DNA of 64,000 bases from Candidatus Bathyarchaeota archaeon. GTDB lineage: Archaea; Thermoproteota; Bathyarchaeia; TCS64. The stretch spans positions 1-64,000 of the forward strand of contig JAOZHO010000027.1 of NCBI GenBank assembly GCA_026014875.1, read 5' to 3'. The notes beneath the pieces were generated by a model, which saw nothing but the letters and a program-made list of their open reading frames with translations, had not been told where the DNA came from and did not search any database. Positions 28,426 through 37,611 of the stretch are shown one piece after another. Made by a program: the position numbers and the translations under genes. How positions within the stretch are numbered: the first letter of the stretch is position 1; every line of letters starts with the position of its first letter.

Positions 28426-31400
28426 ATGATGACTTTTGAGCAGATAGACGGCAAGGTGGACATACCCTCCCTGGAACGGGAGGTCACGGAGTTCTGGAAC
28501 GCGAACAGGGTCTACGAGAAGAGGGTGGAGATGCAGGCGGGGAGGCAGCCCTGGACATTCATCGACGGCCCCATCACCGCGAACAACCCCATGGGGGTCC
28601 ACCACGCCTGGGGGCGCACCTACAAGGACCTCTGGGCCCGCTACTGGTTCATGCGGGGCCGGGAGGTGAGGAACCAGAACGGCTTCGACTGCCAGGGGCT
28701 CTGGATCGAGGTCGAAGTGGAGAAGGAGCTCGGCTTCAAGTCGAAGAGGGATATAGAAAGCTACGGGGTCGCCGAGTTCGTGAAGAAGTGCAAGCAGAGG
28801 GTGCTAGAGTTCTCAGCGGTCCAGACGGAGCAATCCATCAGGCTCGGGATGTGGACCGACTGGGACGACCCCGGGGAGCTCAGGAAGCTCAAGGCGGCGT
28901 TGGAGGACCCCTTGGCGGAGACCACCTACGTGGGAACCCACGGCCCCGTCACGGGGACCGCCGAGGAGCTCGTAGGCAAGCTGGGCAGCCGGGAGATGGG
29001 GGGCAGCTACTTCACATTCAGCGACGAGAACAACTACATGATCTGGACCGTCCTCAAACGGCTCCACGAGAGAGGGCTCATCTACAAGGGCCACGACTCT
29101 ATGCCCTGGTGCCCCCGGTGCGCCACGGGTATCAGCCAGCACGAGATCGTCACGGAGGGGTACAGGGAGCTCACCCACGCCAGCGTCTACCTCAGGTTCC
29201 CCCTGAGGGGACGGGAGGGGAGCCTACTCATCTGGACCACCACCCCCTGGACCCTCACCTCCAACGTCGCGGTCGCCATCCACCCGGATCTCGACTACGT
29301 CAAAGTGAGCCACGAGGGGGAGGTCTATTACCTCTCCAAGGGAACCCTGCCCACCGTATTCCCCAGCGGAGGCTACGAGGTCCTCGAGGAGCTCAAGGGA
29401 GCCAAGATGCTGGGCTGGAGCTACAATGGCCCCTACGACGAGCTGGAGATGCCGAAAAGTCTCGGGGCCCCGGAAGCCCACAGGGTCATCGCCTGGGGAG
29501 AGGTGGGGGAAGCGGAGGGGACCGGGATGGTCCACATCGCCCCGGGGGCCGGCAAGGAAGACTTTGAGCTGGGGGTCCAGTACGGCCTCCCCGTGGTGGG
29601 TCCTCTGGACGAGTATGGCGTATTCAAGGAGGGGCTGGGATGGCTCTCCAAGACCCACGTCTACGACTCCCCCCAACCAATATTCGACGACCTGAAGGAG
29701 AAGGGAATCCTGTTCAGGGTCCAGGACTACACCCACAGGTACCCCGTCTGCTGGAGGTGCGGCAGCGAGCTGGTCTTCCTCCACGCCGAGGAGTGGTTCA
29801 TCGACATGGGCCGTGTCATCGACAAGCCCCTCGACGAGGTCACCGAGGAGGAGAAAGAGAAGAACCTCCGCTACCAGATGATGGACTCCGCCAAGCAGGC
29901 CCGGTGGATACCCGGATTCGGCCTCGCCCGGGAACTCGACTGGCTCAAGAACATGCACGACTGGATGATCTCCAAGAAGCGCTACTACGGCCTCGCCCTC
30001 CCCATCTGGACCTGCCCCGACTGCGACTGGTACGACGTCATCGGGAGCAAGGAGGAACTCAAGGAACGAGCCATCGAGGGCTGGGACGAGTTCCGGGGCC
30101 ACAGCCCCCACAAGCCCTACGTGGACGCCGTGAAGATACGCTGCGCCAAGTGCGGAGGCACGGCGACCCGGATCCCCGACGTGGGGAACCCCTGGCTCGA
30201 CGCCGGCATAATCGCATATTCCACCCTGGACTACCGCACCGACAGGAAGTACTGGGACAAGTGGTTCCCCGCCCATTTCATAACCGAGTGCTACATCGGC
30301 CAGTTCAGGAACTGGTTCTACTCCATGCTCGCGATGAGCACCATCCTCGAGCGAAGAACCCCCTTCGAGGTGGTCATGGGCCACGGCACCGTCCTAGCCG
30401 AAGACGGCCGCCAGATGCACAAGAGCTGGGGCAACGCCATCTGGTTCGACGACGCCGCGGATACCATGGGGGCCGACACGATGAGGTGGCTCTTCTGCAG
30501 CTGGAAGCCCGAAAACGATATCCTCTTCGGCTACACAGGTACGGGGGACGTGAAGCGCCTCTTCTTCATGCCCCTGCTGAACGTCTTCAACTTCTTCACG
30601 ATCTACGCCGAGCTCGACGGATGGACCCCCGACCAGCAGCCCGAGGCTCTCACCGAGCTGGACAGGTGGATCCTGTCGAGGCTCAACTCCCTCGCGAGGC
30701 ACGCCACAGAGGAGCTCGCCAAGTACGAGGTCTTCTCCACCTGCAAGGAGATCGAGAGGTTCGTCGACGTCCTCAGCCGATGGTACGTCCGGAGGAGCAG
30801 GCGGAGGTTCTGGAGGAGCGAGGCGGACGACGACAAAAAAGCGGCCTACGCCACACTCTACACCTGCCTCAAGACCCTGACCCTCCTCATGGCACCCGTC
30901 ACACCCTTCCTCACCGAGGCAATCTACCAGAGGCTGGTCCGGGGAGCCGAGCCCGACGCCCCCGAGAGCGTCCACCTCTGCACATGGCCCGAGGTCGATG
31001 AGGGGCTCATCGACGAGGGGCTCATGGAGAGGATGGATCTCGCGGTGAGGGTGAGCAGCATGGGCCGTGCCGCTCGGAACACCAGCGGCATCAAGCTCCG
31101 CCAGCCCCTCGCGGAGGCGGTGGTGGTCGCCGACACAGACGATATTGAGAGGCTCATGAGCCTGAGGGGGCTCGTCGAGGAGGAGCTCAACGTCAAGGCG
31201 GTGAGGTTCACCAGCGAGAGCGGTGAGCTCATGGGCCTCGAGGTGAAGCCCGTCTTCGCCCTCCTCGGGAAGAAGCATGGGAGAAACGTCCCTAGGGTCG
31301 CCGAGGCGATCAAGGCGCTGGGCAAGGCTGAGGCAGTCAGACTCCAGAACGGCGAAGCGGTCGAGATCATTGTCGATGGAGCCACGGTCGAGGTCCTCCC

Positions 31401-31767
31401 TGAGGAGGCGGAGGTGGCCCCCGTCCAGGTGGAGGGTTACTCGGTGGTCGAGGAAGCCGGGCTCCTGGTGGGGGTGAGGACCGAGATCACCCCGGATCTG
31501 GAGAGGGAAGGGATCGCCCGGGACATAGTCCGGAGGATCCAATCCCTGAGGAAGGAGGCCGACTTCGAGATCGATGACAGAATCGCGACATACTACTCGG
31601 GAGACCCCTCCATCGAGGAGGTCTTCGAAGCCGAAGGGGACTACATCAAGGCGGAGACGCTGTCCGTGGAACTCACCAAGGGAGAGGCTCCCGGGGGCGC
31701 CTACAGCGGCGAGTTCGACATCGACGGGAAGAAGCTGGGGCTCTACCTCCTGAGAGTCGACGGCTGA
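28426..31767 (+). CDS. ileS: Isoleucyl-tRNA synthetase, divergent class
   Basis: GPITANNPMGVHHAWGRTYKD, NGFDCQGLWIEVEVEKELGF, MPWCPRCATGISQHE, WFIDMGR, DGRQMHKSWGN, LSRWYVRRSRRRFW; full length. Confidence 0.85.
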   Translation: MMTFEQIDGKVDIPSLEREVTEFWNANRVYEKRVEMQAGRQPWTFIDGPITANNPMGVHHAWGRTYKDLWARYWFMRGREVRNQNGFDCQGLWIEVEVEKELGFKSKRDIESYGVAEFVKKCKQRVLEFSAVQTEQSIRLGMWTDWDDPGELRKLKAALEDPLAETTYVGTHGPVTGTAEELVGKLGSREMGGSYFTFSDENNYMIWTVLKRLHERGLIYKGHDSMPWCPRCATGISQHEIVTEGYRELTHASVYLRFPLRGREGSLLIWTTTPWTLTSNVAVAIHPDLDYVKVSHEGEVYYLSKGTLPTVFPSGGYEVLEELKGAKMLGWSYNGPYDELEMPKSLGAPEAHRVIAWGEVGEAEGTGMVHIAPGAGKEDFELGVQYGLPVVGPLDEYGVFKEGLGWLSKTHVYDSPQPIFDDLKEKGILFRVQDYTHRYPVCWRCGSELVFLHAEEWFIDMGRVIDKPLDEVTEEEKEKNLRYQMMDSAKQARWIPGFGLARELDWLKNMHDWMISKKRYYGLALPIWTCPDCDWYDVIGSKEELKERAIEGWDEFRGHSPHKPYVDAVKIRCAKCGGTATRIPDVGNPWLDAGIIAYSTLDYRTDRKYWDKWFPAHFITECYIGQFRNWFYSMLAMSTILERRTPFEVVMGHGTVLAEDGRQMHKSWGNAIWFDDAADTMGADTMRWLFCSWKPENDILFGYTGTGDVKRLFFMPLLNVFNFFTIYAELDGWTPDQQPEALTELDRWILSRLNSLARHATEELAKYEVFSTCKEIERFVDVLSRWYVRRSRRRFWRSEADDDKKAAYATLYTCLKTLTLLMAPVTPFLTEAIYQRLVRGAEPDAPESVHLCTWPEVDEGLIDEGLMERMDLAVRVSSMGRAARNTSGIKLRQPLAEAVVVADTDDIERLMSLRGLVEEELNVKAVRFTSESGELMGLEVKPVFALLGKKHGRNVPRVAEAIKALGKAEAVRLQNGEAVEIIVDGATVEVLPEEAEVAPVQVEGYSVVEEAGLLVGVRTEITPDLEREGIARDIVRRIQSLRKEADFEIDDRIATYYSGDPSIEEVFEAEGDYIKAETLSVELTKGEAPGGAYSGEFDIDGKKLGLYLLRVDG

Positions 31768-31879
31768 ACCCCCTCTTCCTCCATCCATTCCAGAACAGGA
31801 CATATACCGATGTCAATCCAGATAGGAAATGCACAAGCTCCTGAGCCGATTTAACACAGTGAATAAATACGTAGGCTGA

Positions 31880-32128
31880 TCAGAGCCTTGTTACGCGCTG
31901 AATCTCGATTATGTTGCCCTCGGGATCCGTGAGACAGGCGAACTCGATGCCCCCGGCGCAGGGGATCTCAACGCTCACGATCTCGCCCACCGCGCCTCCG
32001 CCGGCTTCGAGCACGGCGACCTTCACCGCCGCCACGTCATCCACCGCGAAGGCAATGTGGCCGAGGCCGGGCCTGCTAGCCAGGGGCTTGGGATGCTCGT
32101 GGTCCGCGTCGTACTGGAAGATTTCCAA
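31880..32128 (-). pseudogene. C-terminal fragment of a glyoxalase/VOC-superfamily protein
   Basis: LGHIAFAVDDVAAVKVAVLEAGGG...FACLTDPEGNIIEI; frame continues upstream as GLPGHGEGGPALEIFQYD to an in-frame TAA, N-terminal half missing. Confidence 0.6.
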
Positions 32129-32161
32129 CGCGGGCCCACCCTCACCATGGCCGGGGAGGCC

Positions 32162-32317
32162 TTAGTTGATCCTCTTGGCCTTGCCCTCGTCGCCCCCGAA
32201 GTCCACGATGCTCCCGGTCTTCTTGAGGCGCCGCCCGAAGGCGGAGTCCCTCTGGTCGAACCTGCGGTAGATGTCCTCGACTGGGTAGTTCTCGTCGAAG
32301 CTGCGGGTCTTGACCAT
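32162..32317 (-). CDS. 51-aa ORF MVKTRSFDENYPVEDIYRRFDQRDSAFGRRLKKTGSIVDFGGDEGKAKRIN; possibly the N-terminus of a disrupted gene
   Basis: Read by eye on the minus strand; same frame as the VOC fragment, separated by one stop codon. Confidence 0.35.
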   Translation of the reverse strand: MVKTRSFDENYPVEDIYRRFDQRDSAFGRRLKKTGSIVDFGGDEGKAKRIN

Positions 32318-32458
32318 GATGGGCTCTTTTCTTTGGGGGCTTCGACGGTTGAAAAAGTCTGTTCTCAGAGACTCCGCACGTCAACGAGTTTTTAGTCGAT
32401 CCTGGGCGCATTCATCTTGAGGCGACATACACGGGGGGTAGCAAAGAGAACATGGTGG

Positions 32459-32531
32459 TGGACCGGGGGGGATTTGAACCCCCGACCTCTCGGATGCGAG
32501 CCGAGCATTCATACCGCTGAACTACCGGCCC
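32459..32531 (-). tRNA. tRNA-Ala (anticodon CGC)
   Basis: GGGCCGG-TA-GTTCAGCGGTATGAAT-G-CTCGG-CTCGCAT-CCGAG-AGGTC-GGGGG-TTCAAAT-CCCCC-CCGGTCC-A; all arms pair. Confidence 0.95.
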
Positions 32532-32743
32532 AAGGCAACATCAGTTAACCAACAGCACCCATTTAATCCTTTACCCGGGGGGGCTCCATCGAAAAAAACC
32601 ATTATTCATCGACGTAAAAGATAGGGACCTTCGTTTCTCTTGTGAAGATATGCAAGGTAGAGATGTTAAAGGCAGAAACCGGTTTGTTGATGTCCGAACA
32701 ATGTCACTATCACTGTTTTCAGATCGATTAGGGTTAAATATGC

Positions 32744-32777
32744 CACATATCTGCATATGTGCAAAGACATATATGTG
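32744..32777. promoter_or_regulatory. Palindromic operator candidates upstream of RHH gene
   Basis: CACATAT-ctgc-ATATGTG (32744-32761) and ACATATATGT (32767-32776), 31 bp before the ATG at 32808. Confidence 0.6.
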
Positions 32778-32807
32778 GGTAACCGTTCATAGAGGACGGG
32801 CGAAACC

Positions 32808-33011
32808 ATGGGACGACTGAACGTACGCATAGAGAACGAGTTAGAGGAAAAGTTCCGACTCAAGGTATTCGAGCGAAAGGGCATGAAGAAAGGCAATATA
32901 ACGTCCGCTATCGAGGAAGCAATGGTATTGTGGATCAACGCGACGCCGCCGAGCAACGACGAAATAATGTTAAAGAACGATGAGAATAAAAATGAGAGGC
33001 CTGTCGAATAG
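32808..33011 (+). CDS. Ribbon-helix-helix-like DNA-binding protein
   Basis: MGRLNVRIENELEEKFRLKVFERKGMKKGNITSAIEEAMVLWI, short RHH fold pattern. Confidence 0.65.
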   Translation: MGRLNVRIENELEEKFRLKVFERKGMKKGNITSAIEEAMVLWINATPPSNDEIMLKNDENKNERPVE

Positions 33012-33035
33012 GCCCTTCCATATGGGTGAAGATAG

Positions 33036-33239
33036 ATGAGCAAAAAAGATGAACTCCAGTGCTTGATGTCGATGCCTGACCTGGGAAAACTGATAGGAAA
33101 ATGGATCGCCGTGGTCGGTGACAACATAGTGGCGACTGGGGATACGGGTGTCGAAGTATTCCAGAAATCGAAGGAAAAATATCCAGACGAGATTCCTTTG
33201 ATCATGAAGGTCCCTGAGGACAAGGTCATGCTCCTGTAA
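33036..33239 (+). CDS. DUF5678-like protein
   Basis: GKWIAVVGDNIVATGDTGVEVFQKSKEKYPDEIPLIMKVPEDKVMLL. Confidence 0.7.
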   Translation: MSKKDELQCLMSMPDLGKLIGKWIAVVGDNIVATGDTGVEVFQKSKEKYPDEIPLIMKVPEDKVMLL

Positions 33240-33252
33240 GAGTGGTGCAGTA

Positions 33253-33729
33253 ATGAGTGGGTCGAGGAAGAGAGGAAGGAAAAGGAGCTATAACTGTAGA
33301 TATCTCTCCTATGAGGCCCCTCCTAAAGACCCAGAAGACGAGCCTCGATACATCAAACTTCCGTTGTTGAAAATTCAGGTCTACTCTGATGCCGGAGGCA
33401 TTGCTACGACCGCATTGATCGATTCAGGTGCCACGGTATCATTCCTTCCCAGGGAGATCGCCAAAAACATCTTGGCGCTACCAACCGTGACTGAGGATGT
33501 AGACGTTCAAGGGGCTGGTTCGACCTTCTCCTGTGAAATCGTGGAAGCTAAACAGGTCGTCTTGATGAAAGGAGTCGGACGTATATGCTACTATGAAGAC
33601 GTGCAAATGTATGTACCGAAGGCTCCGGTTGAGCTGCCCTATGCGATCTTGGGGAGAGACACCATTTTCGGAGACTTCGAGATAACTTTCCGAGAATGGG
33701 AGAAAAGATTCAAGTTAAAGGAACGATAG
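33253..33729 (+). CDS. Retropepsin-like aspartic protease
   Basis: TALIDSGATVSFLPREIA (DSGA catalytic motif), AILGRDTIFGDFEITF (hydrophobic-LGRD motif). Confidence 0.75.
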   Translation: MSGSRKRGRKRSYNCRYLSYEAPPKDPEDEPRYIKLPLLKIQVYSDAGGIATTALIDSGATVSFLPREIAKNILALPTVTEDVDVQGAGSTFSCEIVEAKQVVLMKGVGRICYYEDVQMYVPKAPVELPYAILGRDTIFGDFEITFREWEKRFKLKER

Positions 33730-34137
33730 ACCTCCTTCCCATGTTTTTCTATTTTTACAGCGAGCGCTGAAACAAAATAGCCTAGCATTTGGAATGCTGG
33801 GGCGGAGGAGCCAGTTCCGCCGCGTAGACGGCGAGTATTTCCAACCTACTCCGACCAGATATTACCCGAAATGTGAATAGCATCATCAGGGGCGCATCCG
33901 TCGCTCTCTCCCTTCACAGATCGGAACAGAGCAGTCGACCAAAGAAGGGGGAGGGGGGGTACACCGGATACATAAGGAAAACCCTCTCCCACTGGAATGG
34001 AACCCTAAAAACGCTCCAAAGGGATCCGATTCAGGTCAAAAACGCGCACAAGCATTAAAAGGAAAACGCGTAACCGCATCAACAAATCCCGCTGAGCATG
34101 GACAGAATTACGTCAAACCCCAGAGGAGACCCGAATG

Positions 34138-34743
34138 TCAGGACTTCATGGGGTGGGATCTCTCCTCGATCCCATCCGCCCGGATCAGTAGCATATCCAC
34201 GCCGTCCCCGGAGGACACGTCCCGGGCCACAGCCGACCGGATCGCATTCAACGCGAGCTCAGCCCCCGCCTCCACGTCCATCTCCTCGCTGAACTGGGCC
34301 TCCAGCAGCCCCATTGCGATGGGCGCCCCCGTGCCCGCTGAGATGAAGGGGTCGGGTATCAGGCTCCCCACGGGGTCCATGGAGAAGAGCGCGGGGCCGT
34401 CCCCGTCGACTCCCCCCACCACGGTCTCCATCAGCAGGGGCATCATCCGCCTCTGGAAAAGCATGTTCGAGATCAGCTTGGCCATGGACCGCACAGTGAT
34501 CGCGCGGTTGTGCTCCAGGCGATACAGATTGGCGTACGCGGTGACCTCCCGGGTCAGCGCCTGCATGTCGGAGACCATCCCCGCGAAGGCGAGCCCCATC
34601 CCCGGGGTGATCTGGAACACCTTCTTCCCGTGCCTGCTCATCACCATCCGGCCCCAGCTCACCCGCTTCTCAGCGGCCAGCACCACGCCGTCGCTGCACT
34701 TGAGGCCCACGACGGTGGCTCCTTGTATGCTCTGATAACCCAT
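34138..34743 (-). CDS. psmB: Proteasome beta subunit
   Basis: GATVVGLKCSDGVVLAAEKRVSWG; AGMVSDMQALTREVTAYANLYRLEHNRAITV; start set at MGYQ. Confidence 0.9.
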   Translation of the reverse strand: MGYQSIQGATVVGLKCSDGVVLAAEKRVSWGRMVMSRHGKKVFQITPGMGLAFAGMVSDMQALTREVTAYANLYRLEHNRAITVRSMAKLISNMLFQRRMMPLLMETVVGGVDGDGPALFSMDPVGSLIPDPFISAGTGAPIAMGLLEAQFSEEMDVEAGAELALNAIRSAVARDVSSGDGVDMLLIRADGIEERSHPMKS

Positions 34744-35034
34744 ATCGGCCAACCACCAGTTAGAAAGAGACGCCAGATATAAAGGATATTCAGGGGAAAA
34801 AACGAGGAAAACGACCCAGACATCGATCAAAGAACAGCGTTTATAACCAAGGACCGGGGAGAGAAACAGACTCTGCAGGATAGAACGGGAACGGGTGAAG
34901 CAGCGGCGTTCCATTTACGTCGATATTCCCACACCCGCCCCGAGACTGCTAGGAAACGGGGCCCCGAGCTAACCCTGCAGGTCAAATATCATCGACTTTC
35001 AGCTAATTTATAATTATCGAACCGCCGCAAAGGC

Positions 35035-36222
35035 TCAACCGCCCCGTTTGAGACGGTAAACCAGGCTCTCCCCCCGGTCCCGGTTCCAATCGATCTCGTA
35101 GCCCAGCGCCTCGAGGACCGGCACGGGCTGCTTGACCCCGAGCCCCCTCAGTATCCTCCTCACCGAGTCGAACCTCATGTCGATAGCACCCCCAAGGACC
35201 TCGAGGACCGCCTCCTTCTTCTCCCGGGAGATCAGAACACCCCCTTGGTCGAGGAGGTTCTCCCCCCGATACATCTCCCTGACCTCGGACTCGGTGAGGC
35301 CCATCCTCCGGGCCACATCGTCCACAACGACTACTCCCCCGCTCGGCCTCGTCTTGGGCTTGGGAGCGGGTCTAGAGACGGAGCGAGGGGCGCGTCGCAC
35401 ATCCGGTATGAGGGGCTCCTCCCTCTGAGACCCGGCGCTCATCATTCCCCCCTCGACGTCCCCTTTGATCTCGAGCCTGTAAGCCCTCCCCACTTTTAAG
35501 GGATAGACCACCGCCACCGAGAGCGCCCACCCCTCCAGTTGCAGTAGCTTCGAGAGGACCCCCTCGATTAGCGACCCCCGGTAGCCGCTCCGGTTACTCG
35601 GCCTCCACTCCACGACGAGCCTCGAGACGCCTCCGGACCTTGAGACCCGGCTCTCCCCCAGCCTCCCCACGGCGTCCTCGAGCCCCCTATCCTTCCCCTT
35701 GTAGCTGACCTCGAGCCGCTTGCCGTGGGCGACCAGAGCAACAGTGAGAGCGAAGTTGTACTCCTTCAGCAAGTCGAGGGGCTCGTGCGCCTCGAATCCC
35801 GCCAGGGTCTGCTCGTCGTCTAGGTCGGCGTAGAGGCTCTGCTCCAGCTCGAGGGTCGAGATTCCGAGACGGAAGGCGGCGTTTGCCATGGCCCGGTTCC
35901 TCTTCTCTTCGGTGGCGACGACTGTGCGCCCCGCCTCGTTGAAGACTGCCTTCCTGGCCCCCTGAGGGCGTATGACGGCTCTGCTCTCGAAGGCGCACCT
36001 CTTCTCCAGAATCGATGCAAGCCCCCTCACCAGCTTGTAATCGTATCCCAGCTCCTCGCAGTCTGAGACCGCCTCCTTCAGCTCCCTCCGGGTCTTCTCC
36101 ACGGCGTCCCGGTGCACCGAGACCAGGGTCTTCGCGAGGCCCAGCTCGTCCTCGGAGGCGTAGATGGGTTTCAGGGTCCCCTTCCGCCGTCTCACCCTGA
36201 TGTGCTCGGGGGCGAGCATCAA
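35035..36222 (-). CDS. Bax1-like DUF790 nuclease
   Basis: DUF790-like N-terminus; 4-nt overlap with the upstream XPB helicase gene, the usual Bax1 neighbourhood. Confidence 0.8.
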   Translation of the reverse strand: MMLAPEHIRVRRRKGTLKPIYASEDELGLAKTLVSVHRDAVEKTRRELKEAVSDCEELGYDYKLVRGLASILEKRCAFESRAVIRPQGARKAVFNEAGRTVVATEEKRNRAMANAAFRLGISTLELEQSLYADLDDEQTLAGFEAHEPLDLLKEYNFALTVALVAHGKRLEVSYKGKDRGLEDAVGRLGESRVSRSGGVSRLVVEWRPSNRSGYRGSLIEGVLSKLLQLEGWALSVAVVYPLKVGRAYRLEIKGDVEGGMMSAGSQREEPLIPDVRRAPRSVSRPAPKPKTRPSGGVVVVDDVARRMGLTESEVREMYRGENLLDQGGVLISREKKEAVLEVLGGAIDMRFDSVRRILRGLGVKQPVPVLEALGYEIDWNRDRGESLVYRLKRGG

Positions 36223-37550
36223 CTCCGCTTACGCCTCCTGCTGGTCCTCGTCTCCGCGGTCCCCATGGAGACGAGCTCCACGAGTTTCGCCTGCTTATCC
36301 CCCTTCTTCCTGAGCACCCTCCCGAGGCGCTGGATAAACTGCCTGGTGCTCCCCGTCCCGCTCAGTATCACCGCCAGCGAGGCGTCGGGAACGTCCACAC
36401 CCTCGTCCAGGACTTGGCTTGTCACCACCCTGAGGTAGCGCCCCGCCTTGAAGCCGTCCAGGATCTCCTCCCGCTCCTCCCTCGGGGTCTGATGGGTGAT
36501 GGCCGGGATCAGCATCTCCCGGCTGATCCGGTAGACCAGCTTGTTGTGCCGGGTGAATATGATGGCCTTCTCGTCCCTGTTCTCCTCCAGGAGCCCCTTC
36601 AGGTAGTCCACTTTGCTCGATGAGTTCTGGGCGAGGTCCATCGCCCTGTTCCTCGCGAGGAGGGCCCGTCTCGCCTCGGGGTCCCTCCCCGTCCTCTGGA
36701 CGAAGCGCTGATAGTCCTTGGCGCTCCGGATCTTTATGCCCCGCCTCTGGAGATATCCCCTGTACTGGGAGTATCTCCTGTCGTACTCCAGCCGCTCCTT
36801 CTCGGAGAGGGGCACCTGGACTGTGCGGATCGTGTAGTCCGAGAGGTGGACCCCCGCCAGGTCGTCCACGAAGCTCTCGTAGACCAGCTCCCCCACCATC
36901 TCCACTATGGCGTCCACGGCCCCCTCATCCTTGCTCAGTGTCGCAGTGAGCCCCAGACGGTAGGGGGCGGTGTACATGAACCCGATGCGCCTGTAACTCG
37001 AAGCGGGGAGGTGATGAACCTCATCCAGAACCAGGAGACGGAATCGATTCCCGATGGACGGGGCCCGGATGCTCGCAGAGGCGTAGGTGGACACGGTGAG
37101 GGCGCGGACATCGCGGCGACCACCCCCGAGGACACCCACATCGACCCCGAAAGCCTCCTCCAGACTCTCCCTCCACTGATCCACGAGAACCAGAGTCGGA
37201 ACCACCACGAGAGCGGCCTCACCCAGCTCCTCGATGGCCTTCAGCGCCAGCACGGTCTTCCCGGCGCCGGTGGGGAGAACCACAACCCCTCGGCGTCCAG
37301 CCCGCTTCCAAGAATCCAGGGCCTCATCCTGGTAATCTCTGAGCTCAAATGAGGAGGAGAGAGGCCCAACGGGTGGGCTCGCGTCGGCTTCATCCCGGAA
37401 CTCGACGCCTTTTGAGGCGAGGCGTTTGACGATCACGCCGTGCAGGTGAGCCGGGGCGCGATAGGTGCCGCTGCTGGCATCGCGCACTCCGAAGGGGATG
37501 GCTCCGCCTTCCGCGACCACGGTCCCCCGCTCAAACCTAAGGACTATCAA
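36219..37550 (-). CDS. XPB-family DNA helicase (TTG start)
   Basis: LRDYQDEALDSW, VLPTGAGKTVLALKAIE, LVLDEVHHLPA, RLGLTATLSKDEG, QFIQRLGRVLRKK. Confidence 0.92.
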   Translation of the reverse strand: MIVLRFERGTVVAEGGAIPFGVRDASSGTYRAPAHLHGVIVKRLASKGVEFRDEADASPPVGPLSSSFELRDYQDEALDSWKRAGRRGVVVLPTGAGKTVLALKAIEELGEAALVVVPTLVLVDQWRESLEEAFGVDVGVLGGGRRDVRALTVSTYASASIRAPSIGNRFRLLVLDEVHHLPASSYRRIGFMYTAPYRLGLTATLSKDEGAVDAIVEMVGELVYESFVDDLAGVHLSDYTIRTVQVPLSEKERLEYDRRYSQYRGYLQRRGIKIRSAKDYQRFVQRTGRDPEARRALLARNRAMDLAQNSSSKVDYLKGLLEENRDEKAIIFTRHNKLVYRISREMLIPAITHQTPREEREEILDGFKAGRYLRVVTSQVLDEGVDVPDASLAVILSGTGSTRQFIQRLGRVLRKKGDKQAKLVELVSMGTAETRTSRRRKRS

Positions 37551-37611
37551 TCGGGCTCTCCCGGAGCATCAAAGGACCATCAGGTCTCGAGGCAATATAT
37601 GTGTCACGCCT

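Noticed and set aside
28788-31803. Long ORFs on both strands within ileS (28788-29567 +, 29224-30384 -, 29640-31001 +, 30394-31803 -)
   Set aside because: Out-of-frame or antisense to a clear IleRS; produced by high GC codon bias.
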